Of a stretch of 64,000 nt of DNA, positions 54,318 through 63,680 are shown piece after piece (position 1 is the first letter of the stretch; every line of letters starts with the position of its first letter). The DNA lies in contig NZ_CTEI01000001.1 of the NCBI RefSeq assembly GCF_001368815.1, positions 1,612,001 through 1,676,000 of the forward strand, in the 5' to 3' direction. A program made the translations under genes and the position numbers. The notes beneath the pieces were generated by a model. That model was not told where the DNA came from. It did not search any database and was given only the letters and a program-made list of their open reading frames with translations. The DNA comes from Paraliobacillus sp. PM-2. Lineage in GTDB: Bacteria; Bacillota; Bacilli; Bacillales; Amphibacillaceae.

Positions 54318-55853
54318 CTAGTTATTGGTTAATTGATCTTTTTCATCTGGGTGGTTATAGAAATGGAATGCTAATAAACCAATTGCCATAGAGATATAAC
54401 CTAGTGCAGCAGTAGAACCTGTACCTAATCCTATTTCGGCTGCATGAATGAAACCAAAGTAGGAAAGAACGGCTGTAATTAAACTATACACAGCTGCAAC
54501 TTTAAAGTTTCTATCGATTAGATAAATAACTATTGTAATTAACATCATAGATACCAAAATATCTGAGGAACCTAATGTACTCCAACCTTCATAATACACA
54601 CCATTGTTTTTCAATACGTTAAATCCAATTTCAGAAGCACTCGTTCCTGCTGCTGTTAAGGCATTGTCTACTTGTAAGATGACATAACTTGCTATAAATG
54701 GCATTAAACCTAATATCATAGCAGGTATATGTTTTGGATCTGCAGTTGAATATGCTTGAGCACCAATTGTCATGGAAATGTAAACTAAAATTGGTAGTAA
54801 TGCTACTAATGGAATAACAGACATAACGAGTGGTAACAAGCCAACAAATGCAATAGCAATAATTCCAATACCAGTTGCTAATGAATAACCAACACGTGCG
54901 CCAGCTTTTTTCCATCCAGGGTGTCCAATATAAATAATTGTTGGGTATGGACTTCCTAATCCAGCACCAAGTAAAGTCAATAATCCTGGTACAAGTAATG
55001 TTTTACCAGTTGGATAATTGTCTCCTCCTACTTCAGCACTTTCAATATTGTCAAGACTTTCTAAGAAATCATAAATTGCTAATGGAATAGCTGCTGCTAA
55101 GAATGGTGATAAATATGCAAACCCTTCAACTAAATGACTAATTGCTACTGAAGGTAGTGAAATGGAAAAGCCACTTGCTGCTTCTTTTACAGCTGCAAAA
55201 TCCATATAACCAGTAACCCAAGCTAGTGTCATACCAATAATAATTGCTAGTAAACCCGCTGGAATATTACCTGGTAATTTTTTATGTGCAATCCAGCCAC
55301 CTAGTACAATAACTAATGTTAATAAACCAATATATGGTGTACTAAAGATTTCTCCCATTGGATTCATTGCAATAAATGTTAGCGCAATACCTGCTAATGA
55401 CCCTAACAGTGCTGCTCGTGGAACATACTTTTGAATATATGGTCCAACAAGTGCTCCGATTGTCATAATAATCCCTTGAACAAGGTTCCATGCAATACCA
55501 GTTGACCAAGCAATCACCCAATCTTGCGTTTGTGCATAGACAGGTAACATGACACCAAATGCTACGATGAAATAGTGTGGTACACTTAATCCGTAAGGTA
55601 ATGCTGTCACACTATCTTTACCATTCTCAAGCGATTTTCTTCTTGCTTGGATAGCAAAGATAATTCCTCCTAAACCAATTGCAACGGCTGTACCTGGTAC
55701 GATATTTCCATAAATAATATCTCCAGGCATATTAATTGCCGCCAATAAACCAATAGCAGCTAAAAAGTTTGTTAATACATTACTAAATAAGCCAAAAAAA
55801 CCATTAACGTCACCTTTGACAAACCAAGGTGTTCCATGTGACTTTGTCGTCAT
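54318..55853 (-). CDS. NCS2-like permease, first copy
   Basis: 511 aa, about 12-14 spans. Motifs: GFFGLFSNVLTNFLAAIGLL near the start, SVTALPYGLSVPHYFIVAFG, PRAALLGSLAGIALTF, ESLDNIESAEVGGDNYPTGK and SPYPTIIYIGHPGWKKAGAR. This resembles the nucleobase/xanthine permease superfamily (NCS2/AzgA-like) but is not a standard uracil or xanthine permease. It is homologous to the other permease at 56532-58055. It probably imports the ureide or cyclic precursor, or moves oxamate. Confidence 0.78.
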   Translation of the reverse strand: MTTKSHGTPWFVKGDVNGFFGLFSNVLTNFLAAIGLLAAINMPGDIIYGNIVPGTAVAIGLGGIIFAIQARRKSLENGKDSVTALPYGLSVPHYFIVAFGVMLPVYAQTQDWVIAWSTGIAWNLVQGIIMTIGALVGPYIQKYVPRAALLGSLAGIALTFIAMNPMGEIFSTPYIGLLTLVIVLGGWIAHKKLPGNIPAGLLAIIIGMTLAWVTGYMDFAAVKEAASGFSISLPSVAISHLVEGFAYLSPFLAAAIPLAIYDFLESLDNIESAEVGGDNYPTGKTLLVPGLLTLLGAGLGSPYPTIIYIGHPGWKKAGARVGYSLATGIGIIAIAFVGLLPLVMSVIPLVALLPILVYISMTIGAQAYSTADPKHIPAMILGLMPFIASYVILQVDNALTAAGTSASEIGFNVLKNNGVYYEGWSTLGSSDILVSMMLITIVIYLIDRNFKVAAVYSLITAVLSYFGFIHAAEIGLGTGSTAALGYISMAIGLLAFHFYNHPDEKDQLTNN

Positions 55854-55865
55854 GTCAATTCCTCC

Positions 55866-56528
55866 TTATTTTAAGACCTCTAATACGTTAGTAGATGGAG
55901 CAGTCCATCCAAAAATACCACCTTGTTGATTAATCATACGAATAGAATCTTCATGATCCTTTGCATCAAAAGCTGCACAACAATCTTCTAACATAAGACA
56001 TTCATACCCACGATCATTTGCCTCACGAATCGTTGTTTGAACACAAACATGTGTAGTTACTCCGGCAACTAGTAATGTTTCAATATTTTTATTTTTCAAA
56101 ATAAGGTCTAAATCAGTTTGATAAAATGCACCTTTTCCTGGTTTATCAAGAACAACTTCACCTTCAACTGGTTGTAATTCATCGACAATATCATGTCCAT
56201 ACTCTCCACGTACCAAAATTCTTCCCATTGGTCCCTGTTTACCAATGTTTCCACCACGTGCTTGTTTACTTGGTGGTACATCTGAAAGATCTGGACGATG
56301 TCCTTCACGTGTATGAATAACAAGCATATCCTTTTCACGTGCTGTTTCTAACATTTTTTTCACATCTGGAATAATAACATTTGTAGTTGATACATCATTT
56401 CCTAATTGTTCACCGAAACCGCCAGGAGATAAGAAATCACGTTGCATATCAATGATTACCAATGCTGTTTTGTCCAAATCAAATTCAAAATTATAAGGTT
56501 TTGCTTCTACTGAATATTGTTTACTCAT
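55866..56528 (-). CDS. Isochorismatase-like cysteine hydrolase
   Basis: 220 aa. The triad of the family is in place: Asp27 (VIIDMQRDFL), Lys129 (VLDKPGKGAF) and Cys162 (GVTTHVCVQTTIREA). Members hydrolyse C-N bonds of carbamoyl or amide compounds, e.g. biuret hydrolase, N-carbamoylsarcosine amidase and ureidoacrylate amidase. It lies between two permeases in the oxamate operon, 3 and 12 bp from its neighbours. I infer an amide or ureide hydrolysis feeding or finishing the oxamate pathway; the exact substrate cannot be read from sequence. Confidence 0.82.
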   Translation of the reverse strand: MSKQYSVEAKPYNFEFDLDKTALVIIDMQRDFLSPGGFGEQLGNDVSTTNVIIPDVKKMLETAREKDMLVIHTREGHRPDLSDVPPSKQARGGNIGKQGPMGRILVRGEYGHDIVDELQPVEGEVVLDKPGKGAFYQTDLDLILKNKNIETLLVAGVTTHVCVQTTIREANDRGYECLMLEDCCAAFDAKDHEDSIRMINQQGGIFGWTAPSTNVLEVLK

Positions 56529-56531
56529 TCT

Positions 56532-58055
56532 TTATTCCTCCATTACTGTTTTTTTATATTTAAAATACATACTAAGCAAAATAAGACTAACTACGGCATA
56601 ACTTATTGCCATTTCAGATCCTACACCGAATCCTACTGTCTCATAGTGAATTACCCCAAAGAAAGATAGTATTACACCAACAAGTGCCACAATTGCTGCA
56701 AAGTTAAATTTCTGATCAATAATGAATGCCAAAATACTAGACCAAATCATCCCTATGACGATGGCACCCGATCCTAAGGTAACTAAGCCACTAAATTCTA
56801 AGCCTGCTTCGGCAATCGTACCATAGCCGACTGTCGCGGCATCAGTTCCTGCAGCAGTTAAAGCATTACTAATAATATTCTTCCCCCAATCCGCTAACCA
56901 CGGAATCAGTGCTAAAATAACAGCTGGGGCATACTTTGATTCAACTTGCTGAAATGCTTGTGCACCAATAACTAAACCAACATAAATAAGAATAGGTAAT
57001 ATAGCTTCTAACGGTATAATTGTTAATAAGAAGGAGATAAGTCCAAACCATGTAATAAACAGAATCGTGGTTCCTGTTAACCATGTATAGCCAATTCTTG
57101 CTCCAGCTTCTTTCCAACCTGCATGTCCAATAAATACAGCCGTAGGAAATGGACTACCAAATAAGCTGGCTAATATACTTGTTGATCCGTCAGCAATCAT
57201 TGCTGCTCTCGTGTTATAATAATCTCCCGCTACCTCAGCACTTTCAATATTGTCAATCGTCTCAAACATGTTGTAAATACCTAATGGTATAGCTGCTACA
57301 ATAAACGGAGCGGCCTCAGAGAAACCGTTAACAATCCTTTCAATTGAAAACGTCGGGATTCCTATTTGGATGTCACTTGCGGAACTTATCATTGTTGAGA
57401 AATCCATATAACCTGTTATCCACCCAATAGTAGTACCAATAATAATTGCTACTAAACCAACTGGTAGTCTAAATGGAAACGTCACCTTACCAAACCAACC
57501 TAATAGAATAATTGCTAATGAGACAAATCCAATATAAGATAAGTCAAATGTTTGCATTGCAGGGGTCATAACGATAAATGTAATCGAAGCACCTGCAAGA
57601 GAGCCTAACATAGCCGCACGAGGTAAAATATTTCTTATTTTTGGTCCAATAATGGAACCTAGTAACTCAATCATTCCTTCAATTATTCCCCACGCTAGAC
57701 CTGCAAACCAAGCAATATAAGGATCGCCCGTCTCTCTGAAAACAGGACCCATAATTAAGTAAACAATTAAAAACATGTGTGGGACACTTGTTCCCGAAGG
57801 TAGTGCAGTTACAGTGTTTCTTTGTTCTTTTTTGGCTAATCCATAAGCCATCCAACTATAAATCATACTGCTAGCAAAAATAGATAAGCCAACAGCCGGT
57901 AGGATAGATCCGAATGTAATATCAGCAGGAATGCCAACACCTACTAGTAGTCCTGCCATTACAAGTAAATTCGTTAGGTTATTGGTGAATAATCCAAAAA
58001 AACCATCAATATCTGATCTTTGCCATAATTTAATCTTGTTATTAAACGCTTTCAT
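56532..58055 (-). CDS. NCS2-like permease, second copy
   Basis: 507 aa, same motif set as the 54318-55853 gene: GFFGLFTNNLTNLLVMAGLL, TVTALPSGTSVPHMFLI, PRAAMLGSLAGASITF, ETIDNIESAEVAGDYYNTRA and SPFPTAVFIGHAGWKEAGAR. It is first in the operon behind the PucR-type promoter site. The two copies likely differ in substrate (import of precursor versus exchange of product). Confidence 0.78.
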   Translation of the reverse strand: MKAFNNKIKLWQRSDIDGFFGLFTNNLTNLLVMAGLLVGVGIPADITFGSILPAVGLSIFASSMIYSWMAYGLAKKEQRNTVTALPSGTSVPHMFLIVYLIMGPVFRETGDPYIAWFAGLAWGIIEGMIELLGSIIGPKIRNILPRAAMLGSLAGASITFIVMTPAMQTFDLSYIGFVSLAIILLGWFGKVTFPFRLPVGLVAIIIGTTIGWITGYMDFSTMISSASDIQIGIPTFSIERIVNGFSEAAPFIVAAIPLGIYNMFETIDNIESAEVAGDYYNTRAAMIADGSTSILASLFGSPFPTAVFIGHAGWKEAGARIGYTWLTGTTILFITWFGLISFLLTIIPLEAILPILIYVGLVIGAQAFQQVESKYAPAVILALIPWLADWGKNIISNALTAAGTDAATVGYGTIAEAGLEFSGLVTLGSGAIVIGMIWSSILAFIIDQKFNFAAIVALVGVILSFFGVIHYETVGFGVGSEMAISYAVVSLILLSMYFKYKKTVMEE

Positions 58056-58124
58056 TGCCTCCCTCCTTCAACAAGCTCTAAAAACATGATAGGATTCAAT
58101 TCCCTTCTCTATCATTGCAGTTTG

Positions 58125-58146
58125 ATTATAACAAGTTAATAACCAA
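58125..58146 (-). promoter_or_regulatory. Candidate PucR box and promoter of the oxamate operon
   Basis: On the minus strand TTGGTTA (58140-58146), the core of the B. subtilis PucR box WWWCNTTGGTTAA, lies 9 bp upstream of TATAAT (58125-58130), where a -35 would be. No good -35 hexamer is present, which fits an activator-dependent promoter. The five bases before the core match poorly. Confidence 0.45.
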
Positions 58147-58236
58147 TAAACATTGTTACTTTTAAACAAAAAAATAAATGTTCTTTGTCACTTTTTGTCG
58201 ATCACAACTGTTTTAAACCTTTAATTTTCCAACAAG

Positions 58237-58268
58237 ATAAAAATAATCCGTTATTAACACGGATTACT
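58237..58268 (-). terminator. Terminator of the pucR-like gene
   Basis: AATCCGT, 7-nt loop, ACGGATT then ATTTTTA on the minus strand, between the regulator and the operon it probably controls. Confidence 0.75.
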
Positions 58269-58319
58269 TTTGTCCTTATTAAATTTTTTTGAGTAAAAAG
58301 GCTTACACATCGTGCACCT

Positions 58320-59960
58320 TTAAACATTTAAATATTGATATAATTTACAGGCTACAGCTATCTCCGTAAAAGCATGGCCATCATCTAATGTCAACCCAAG
58401 TTCTTTCAGTTTGTTTACACGGTAACGCAATGAATTGTAGTGAATATACATGTCATCTGCAGTTTTTTGAAGATTCCCTTTATGCTTAACTAAATAAAAA
58501 AGTGTACCTAATAAATCCATATCACGCTGCTGATCATAATCAATCACTATACCTATTTTATCGTTCATATAATCTTTTAGACTGTTTTGGTCATTGACCA
58601 GATGAAATAATTTATACAAGCCTAAATCTCTATAAAATTCAACAAAAGACCCTGACCGTTGTGTTGAATAGTAGATATGATGGACAAGCAACGCATGATC
58701 ATAGGCTACCTTTACTTGATTCATTTGGTATATAGGATCAGAAATACTAACCCCCATTTCACCATAATCTTTAAGTGAAGCAATAATCTCGTTTCCAGCT
58801 CTTTTTAATCTTTCAGTTAGCCTTGTTTCAAATGCCACACTTATAAAGCATAATAGCTCATCATTGTAATAAATCACTTTACAATTCTGAATAGGTACAT
58901 CAAAAATGCTAGAGATAATTCGAGGTATCCTTTCAGAATCTAAAATTTTGTAATAGCTAGAAAGTCGTTTACTACTGTCATCAATATTAGATTTAATAAG
59001 CATGATCACATTCGGAAAATTAAAACTCCATCGAAAAACCTTTGCCTTTTCTATAATCTCTGCTTGTGACTGATATCGACCATTCATTATGTCTCGCACG
59101 AAGCTATCTAAATAATTTCTTTCTTTTTCTATTATAGTTTGCTCCGTTTGTAGTAAAAATGCTAATAAAATAATTGCCTGTTCAATAATAATCTCTATAT
59201 GTTCCGTTGTCTCTTTATTTTGATCAAATAATACAACTAAATAACCTAATTTTTTTCTACCTGCTGCAATAGATTGAATATACAACTGATTTGTTTGGTA
59301 AACTTTTTCATCAATTTTTAAGATATCCTGTGTTTCATTATTTGAGTGTGGCGCGTCTATAACACGGTAGAAATTCTCTTTATTAATAGCAAGTGAATCA
59401 TAATTAAACGGAATAGAAGAAGCGACACAGTTTAGGCTATTATCCAAAATAACAATAGATCCACCAGTAATTTTCGAGACATATTCAACAAACTTCTCCA
59501 TATTTGCACCTTGTAAAAGTAATGTATGTAACTGATGTGAAATGTTCTCGCGGAATTCAAGCATATTTGTTTTCATACCAAGCAAGGTGGTTAAAATGTG
59601 ATTGGTTAATGTAGATAAATTCGCTTTTTCAGGTAATATTATAATTGGGAGATGATAATGATTGGCTTGTTCTATCATATATTCTGGTACTTTTTTTATA
59701 TATCGCCCTAATTTAATTGCTACACCAGCTAATCCTTTTTCTGCTAACTTAGGGATAAAAGACCTCATTGCTTCCTCATCATTTACTATTGGATAAAGTG
59801 TAGTAAATAATAAACCCTCACGATCAATATACGGAAATATATCAGGAACTTCCATAACGTATACGTTTTGAATTTTTCGATTTATTCCTTTATGACCAGC
59901 TATCATTTTTACATCAGAAAATGCTTTCATATGAAGTACACTATCAATGGATACAGACAT
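58320..59960 (-). CDS. PucR-family transcriptional regulator
   Basis: 546 aa. N-terminal PucR domain (MKAFSDVKMIAGHKGINRKI, VMEVPDIFPYI, LAGVAIKLGRYIKKVPEYMI), a central GAF-like region and the C-terminal PucR HTH (HKGNLQKTADDMYIHYNSLR, then YRVNKLKELGL). In B. subtilis PucR controls ureide (allantoin) catabolism and responds to ureides. It lies directly upstream of the oxamate operon on the same strand but has its own terminator. GGGGGAACGGCA precedes ATG. Confidence 0.87.
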   Translation of the reverse strand: MSVSIDSVLHMKAFSDVKMIAGHKGINRKIQNVYVMEVPDIFPYIDREGLLFTTLYPIVNDEEAMRSFIPKLAEKGLAGVAIKLGRYIKKVPEYMIEQANHYHLPIIILPEKANLSTLTNHILTTLLGMKTNMLEFRENISHQLHTLLLQGANMEKFVEYVSKITGGSIVILDNSLNCVASSIPFNYDSLAINKENFYRVIDAPHSNNETQDILKIDEKVYQTNQLYIQSIAAGRKKLGYLVVLFDQNKETTEHIEIIIEQAIILLAFLLQTEQTIIEKERNYLDSFVRDIMNGRYQSQAEIIEKAKVFRWSFNFPNVIMLIKSNIDDSSKRLSSYYKILDSERIPRIISSIFDVPIQNCKVIYYNDELLCFISVAFETRLTERLKRAGNEIIASLKDYGEMGVSISDPIYQMNQVKVAYDHALLVHHIYYSTQRSGSFVEFYRDLGLYKLFHLVNDQNSLKDYMNDKIGIVIDYDQQRDMDLLGTLFYLVKHKGNLQKTADDMYIHYNSLRYRVNKLKELGLTLDDGHAFTEIAVACKLYQYLNV

Positions 59961-60160
59961 TGCCGTTCCCCCAGTCTCTTTTGTTTTTTAAACCATTATT
60001 CAGTTCATTTTCTTTCGGTTTGGATACCTTTCACTTTGCTAATTATTTTATTATGATTAAATATAATTCCCAAAATATTCTTTGTTAAAATTATCACTTG
60101 TTATTTAATATTTTCTAATGTACCATATACTATTAGTAAAGTGAAAGAGAGGGATATAAG

Positions 60161-60790
60161 ATGAAAAAAGTACATATTTTCAACCATTCTTTAATTCAAC
60201 ATAAGCTTGGTATTGTACGTGATAAAAATACAGGTCCTAAAGAATTTCGTGAGTTAGTCGAAGAAATCTCTAAACTAATGGCATATGAAATTACACTGGA
60301 TTTGCCATTAATGGATGTTGAAATTGAAACACCCGTTTGCTCTACAACAGTTAAACGTTTAAGTGGTAAGAAGTTGGGTATTGTACCAATTATGCGTGCA
60401 GGACTAGGAATGGTGGACGGTATCCTTAGTTTAATACCTGTTGCAAAAGTAGGGCATATCGGATTATACCGTGACCCTGAAACACTAGAAGCTATAGAAT
60501 ATTATGCTAAATTACCTGAAGATATTGGCGAGCGTGAACTTATTGTAGTTGATCCAATGCTAGCTACAGGTGGTTCAGCAGCTGCCGCTATTAGCGCAAT
60601 TAAAAAAAGAGGTGCAAAAAACATCAAGTTCATTTGCCTTATTGCTGCGCAAGAAGGTATTGACAAAATACATGAGGAGCACCCAGAAATTCCAATCTAT
60701 ACAGGTTCTATCGATAACGGATTAAATGAAAAAAGCTACATCACACCAGGATTTGGTGACGCTGGCGACCGTTTATATGGTACAAAATAA
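60161..60790 (+). CDS. upp: Uracil phosphoribosyltransferase
   Basis: 209 aa, full length. PRPP loop [31 protein letters not shown] and the uracil-binding end [17 protein letters not shown]. It makes UMP from uracil and PRPP. In Bacillus the housekeeping upp sits next to glyA; here it is alone, facing away from the pucR-like gene, so it may be a second copy linked to pyrimidine or ureide use. GAGAGGGATATAAG precedes ATG. Confidence 0.93.
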   Translation: MKKVHIFNHSLIQHKLGIVRDKNTGPKEFRELVEEISKLMAYEITLDLPLMDVEIETPVCSTTVKRLSGKKLGIVPIMRAGLGMVDGILSLIPVAKVGHIGLYRDPETLEAIEYYAKLPEDIGERELIVVDPMLATGGSAAAAISAIKKRGAKNIKFICLIAAQEGIDKIHEEHPEIPIYTGSIDNGLNEKSYITPGFGDAGDRLYGTK

Positions 60791-60807
60791 GGAACTATAT
60801 TAAATTT

Positions 60808-60861
60808 AAAATGAAATGAGATTTATCATGAACATAAATGATAAATCTCATTTTTCATTTT
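60808..60861. terminator. Long bidirectional terminator
   Basis: AAAATGAAATGAGATTTATC / GATAAATCTCATTTTTCATTTT with one small mismatch; it separates converging upp and ybaN-like genes. Confidence 0.8.
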
Positions 60862-60897
60862 AAGTGAACAATTATTCTTGGATGTAGACTAATTTAA

Positions 60898-61272
60898 TTA
60901 TTTAATTGTTCGAATATGAAAAACAAAATAATAATGCTTATACAAGGCAATTAGGATTAACAACATTTTTAACCAAATATACTCTACAATGAAGATAGAA
61001 ATAAGAATCATTGAATCAGCCATAATGTTGATCCAAATCTTTTTTTTAAGTGTAAGTGCCCGTTCTCTTAAAAATGGTTCGACTTGATTTTGGTATAAGC
61101 GCGTTCCTTTAAACCAACTATCTAAACGATCAGATCCTCTAAAAAAGCAGACGGATGCTAAAATTAAAAAAGGAATACTGGGCAGTAATGGTAATACAAC
61201 TCCTAAAAACCCTATAATCATAAAGATAAATCCAAATAATATGTAAATAGCCTTCTTTACAAACTGAATCAT
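60898..61272 (-). CDS. YbaN-family (DUF454) inner-membrane protein
   Basis: 124 aa, three to four spans. Motif GFLGVVLPLLPSIPFLILAS near residue 20-40 and CFFRGSDRLDSWFKGTRLY. Function unknown. Start ATG 61272 follows AAGGGGTATAGAA; the longer frame lacks a ribosome site. Confidence 0.8.
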   Translation of the reverse strand: MIQFVKKAIYILFGFIFMIIGFLGVVLPLLPSIPFLILASVCFFRGSDRLDSWFKGTRLYQNQVEPFLRERALTLKKKIWINIMADSMILISIFIVEYIWLKMLLILIALYKHYYFVFHIRTIK

Positions 61273-61436
61273 TTCTATACCCCTTATTACATGTATCCAT
61301 TTACCCTTAGTATAATGAATTAATACAAACAATGCTACTTAAGTTATCTAATAAAAGATTGTTACAGGTATTATCTGCGAAATTTCTATCTAGTCACTTG
61401 TATTATATAATTAAAAACATTTAATAGACATAAAAA

Positions 61437-61479
61437 CAAAAATCTCCCCCTATTAGCATTTACTAAGGAGGAGATTTAT
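61437..61479 (-). terminator. Terminator of the FMN-lipoprotein gene
   Basis: AAATCTCC-T-CCTTAGT ... AGGGGGAGATTTTTG on the minus strand, one mismatch, followed by a T run. It lies ~70 bp past the stop; the sequence between holds nothing I can name. Confidence 0.6.
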
Positions 61480-61546
61480 TTAACAAAGTAATAATATATT
61501 ATTTCACGGTTAATTCAAAAGGTTCCTTATATACAGCACTTACGTA

Positions 61547-62458
61547 TTATAATACACCATCATTTTTCATTTCTGCTAAAAGTTCCTCAGCAAGACGAAG
61601 GTAATTATCCCACGCTGTATTACGTGTCGTATAGCCACTCTTAGCATAGTCACCTGATTCACCAATTGCAGGCATATCAGAGATATCTAATAGATCTTGT
61701 GATTCTACAACACCTTCATTCAACGCATCCATTTGAACATTAAATCCAATACGTGAAGGTTCGTGGTATTCTACACTTTGATATTTAGATTGTCGATAGA
61801 AAGGTTTCAAAGCTGGATCTTCAATTTCATCTGGTGAATCCGCAAAAATTTCATCATATTTTACAGAAACGATTTTCTTATCACTTACAACTACTTTTAA
61901 TAAACCTGTAAGTCCACCATCGAGTTTTTCAGCAATACTATAATACTTTTGATCAGATGGTTGATCTAATGTAGGCTCAATCTTCTCTGCAAGTGGAATC
62001 ATCGCTTGATTGATACTGTTTGATGCACCGGATACTACATCAAATTCACCTGTAATTCGTTGCTCTTCAAGCATTTGTTCTTCAACTTTCACAACACTTT
62101 GAATCCAAGCTGCACCTTTCTTTTCACCCATAGAAAAGTTGTATTCAGACATACGTTTTGGTACATCTTGGAAATAACGGTGGTAATAATTTGGACGTGT
62201 TTTTTCATTAAACTCTACATGAACAATTTCTCCATCGTTCTTAACAACTTCTAGTTGACCCAAGTGTCCTTGTCTAAAACGTTCTTCTGTATAATAGTAA
62301 TCACCTTTTGTGATTCCTAACTCAGGTTGAACGCTCCACTCTAGGTCCGTTTCTTGAACTCCTGTTGATGTTTCTTCTTCCGCTGAACAAGCTGCCATTA
62401 AAGCAACTAAAACCACAATACTGAATAATTTTGCTATTTTTGATTTTGTAATAGCCAT
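61547..62458 (-). CDS. FMN-binding lipoprotein
   Basis: 303 aa. Lipoprotein signal LVALMAACSAEEE with lipobox Cys near residue 22. The FMN-binding domain starts at RQGHLGQLEVV and ends with EFDVVSGASNSI, a Dxx[S/T]GA[S/T]-type site that ApbE transferases flavinylate. A second, degenerate repeat (GGLTGLLKVVVSDKKIVSVK) lacks the site. Such proteins carry electrons outside the membrane, as PplA does in Listeria. It lies 121 bp downstream of the two-component genes. Start ATG 62458 after AAGGAG. Confidence 0.82.
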   Translation of the reverse strand: MAITKSKIAKLFSIVVLVALMAACSAEEETSTGVQETDLEWSVQPELGITKGDYYYTEERFRQGHLGQLEVVKNDGEIVHVEFNEKTRPNYYHRYFQDVPKRMSEYNFSMGEKKGAAWIQSVVKVEEQMLEEQRITGEFDVVSGASNSINQAMIPLAEKIEPTLDQPSDQKYYSIAEKLDGGLTGLLKVVVSDKKIVSVKYDEIFADSPDEIEDPALKPFYRQSKYQSVEYHEPSRIGFNVQMDALNEGVVESQDLLDISDMPAIGESGDYAKSGYTTRNTAWDNYLRLAEELLAEMKNDGVL

Positions 62459-62579
62459 GTATACATCTCTCCTTTTTTTAATTTTAAAAGTTTGTGATGT
62501 ATTTAACATACTTGATTATAAAGAAAAGCTCAATGTACGAATTAAGGATTATCCCCCCAAAAAACACTGATGCTACTTT

Positions 62580-63680
62580 TTACCTGTCTTTTTCAATTTT
62601 CTTGTATGCTACTGGCGTATATCCAGTATACTTTTTAAACACCTTTGAGAAATATTCTACATTTTTATAACCTAATTGATGAGCTATCTCATAGTTTTTT
62701 AAATGATCATTTACTAAAAGTTGCTTTGCCTTTTCTATTTTTGTTAACATGATATAGTTTTTTACCGTTATACCTGTTTGTTTCTTAAATAAATCTCCAA
62801 TATAGTTTTTTGTAAGGAATAGCTCCTGTGCAATACTGTCCATACTAATTTCTTTATCCATATTTTTTAGCACATAATTACAAACTTGTTTTACAATTGG
62901 ACTGGAATTAGATTGAAAAATAAGGTGATTAATGATCGAAACACAGTGATCTATTCTGTTTATTAATTTTTCTTTCATCATCTCAATCGTATCGCAATCC
63001 GTTAAGCTTATGCTGACATAAGATTCAACATTTAAAAATTGACCTAACCAACCATAAGTTGCTATTAACTCTGTAAAAAGATCATTATAAAACTTTTCTA
63101 ATAAAAGTGCTGTTTTCATCTTATCATTGTCCAAAGCTGTAAACGTGTCTTCAACTGTACATTTCATCAAATCTAATGCTTCTTCACTTCCGTCTTTAAT
63201 TAATTTAATCATTGAATGGAATTGTGTAGTAGGATAGAATAAAGTTGCTTGTTCTGTTAATTTATTCTCTAAATTTACAATGTGCGTTTGTACTTGCCTT
63301 TTCTCTTCAATCTTACTTCTAGCTTTTTTTAACAGTTTTTTTAATCCTTCCTCACTTACGGGCTTTACTAGATAATCAAATATACCAAATTCAATTGCCT
63401 GCTTTGCAAAATGAAACTCACTATGTTCACTCAGAAATACAATACATGTAGCCAAATCTTTTTGTTGCACCTCTTTTAATAGTTCAACACCATTTATTCG
63501 AGGCATTCCTATGTCGGTTATAAGTAAATCAACCGAATTTTGTTGTAGTTTCTCTAGGGCATCTTGTCCATCTTCAGCTTCAGCTACAATACTAAAATTG
63601 GAATGTTCTCCCCATAAAGGGAGCCTTTTTATTTGTCGTCTTACAATTTCCATATCATCTACAATCATTACCTTAAGCAT
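62580..63680 (-). CDS. Response regulator with AraC-type DNA-binding domain (YesN-like)
   Basis: 366 aa. Receiver domain with VMIVDDMEIVR at the start, phospho-Asp in LLITDIGMPRINGVELL, FLSEHSEF and YLVKPVSEE. A linker of ~130 residues follows and then an AraC HTH pair (SMDSIAQELFLTKNYIGDLF; NYEIAHQLGYKNVEYFSKVF). It regulates a target gene on phosphorylation by the preceding kinase, probably the adjacent lipoprotein gene. Start ATG 63680 overlaps the kinase end by 8 nt. Confidence 0.88.
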   Translation of the reverse strand: MLKVMIVDDMEIVRRQIKRLPLWGEHSNFSIVAEAEDGQDALEKLQQNSVDLLITDIGMPRINGVELLKEVQQKDLATCIVFLSEHSEFHFAKQAIEFGIFDYLVKPVSEEGLKKLLKKARSKIEEKRQVQTHIVNLENKLTEQATLFYPTTQFHSMIKLIKDGSEEALDLMKCTVEDTFTALDNDKMKTALLLEKFYNDLFTELIATYGWLGQFLNVESYVSISLTDCDTIEMMKEKLINRIDHCVSIINHLIFQSNSSPIVKQVCNYVLKNMDKEISMDSIAQELFLTKNYIGDLFKKQTGITVKNYIMLTKIEKAKQLLVNDHLKNYEIAHQLGYKNVEYFSKVFKKYTGYTPVAYKKIEKDR

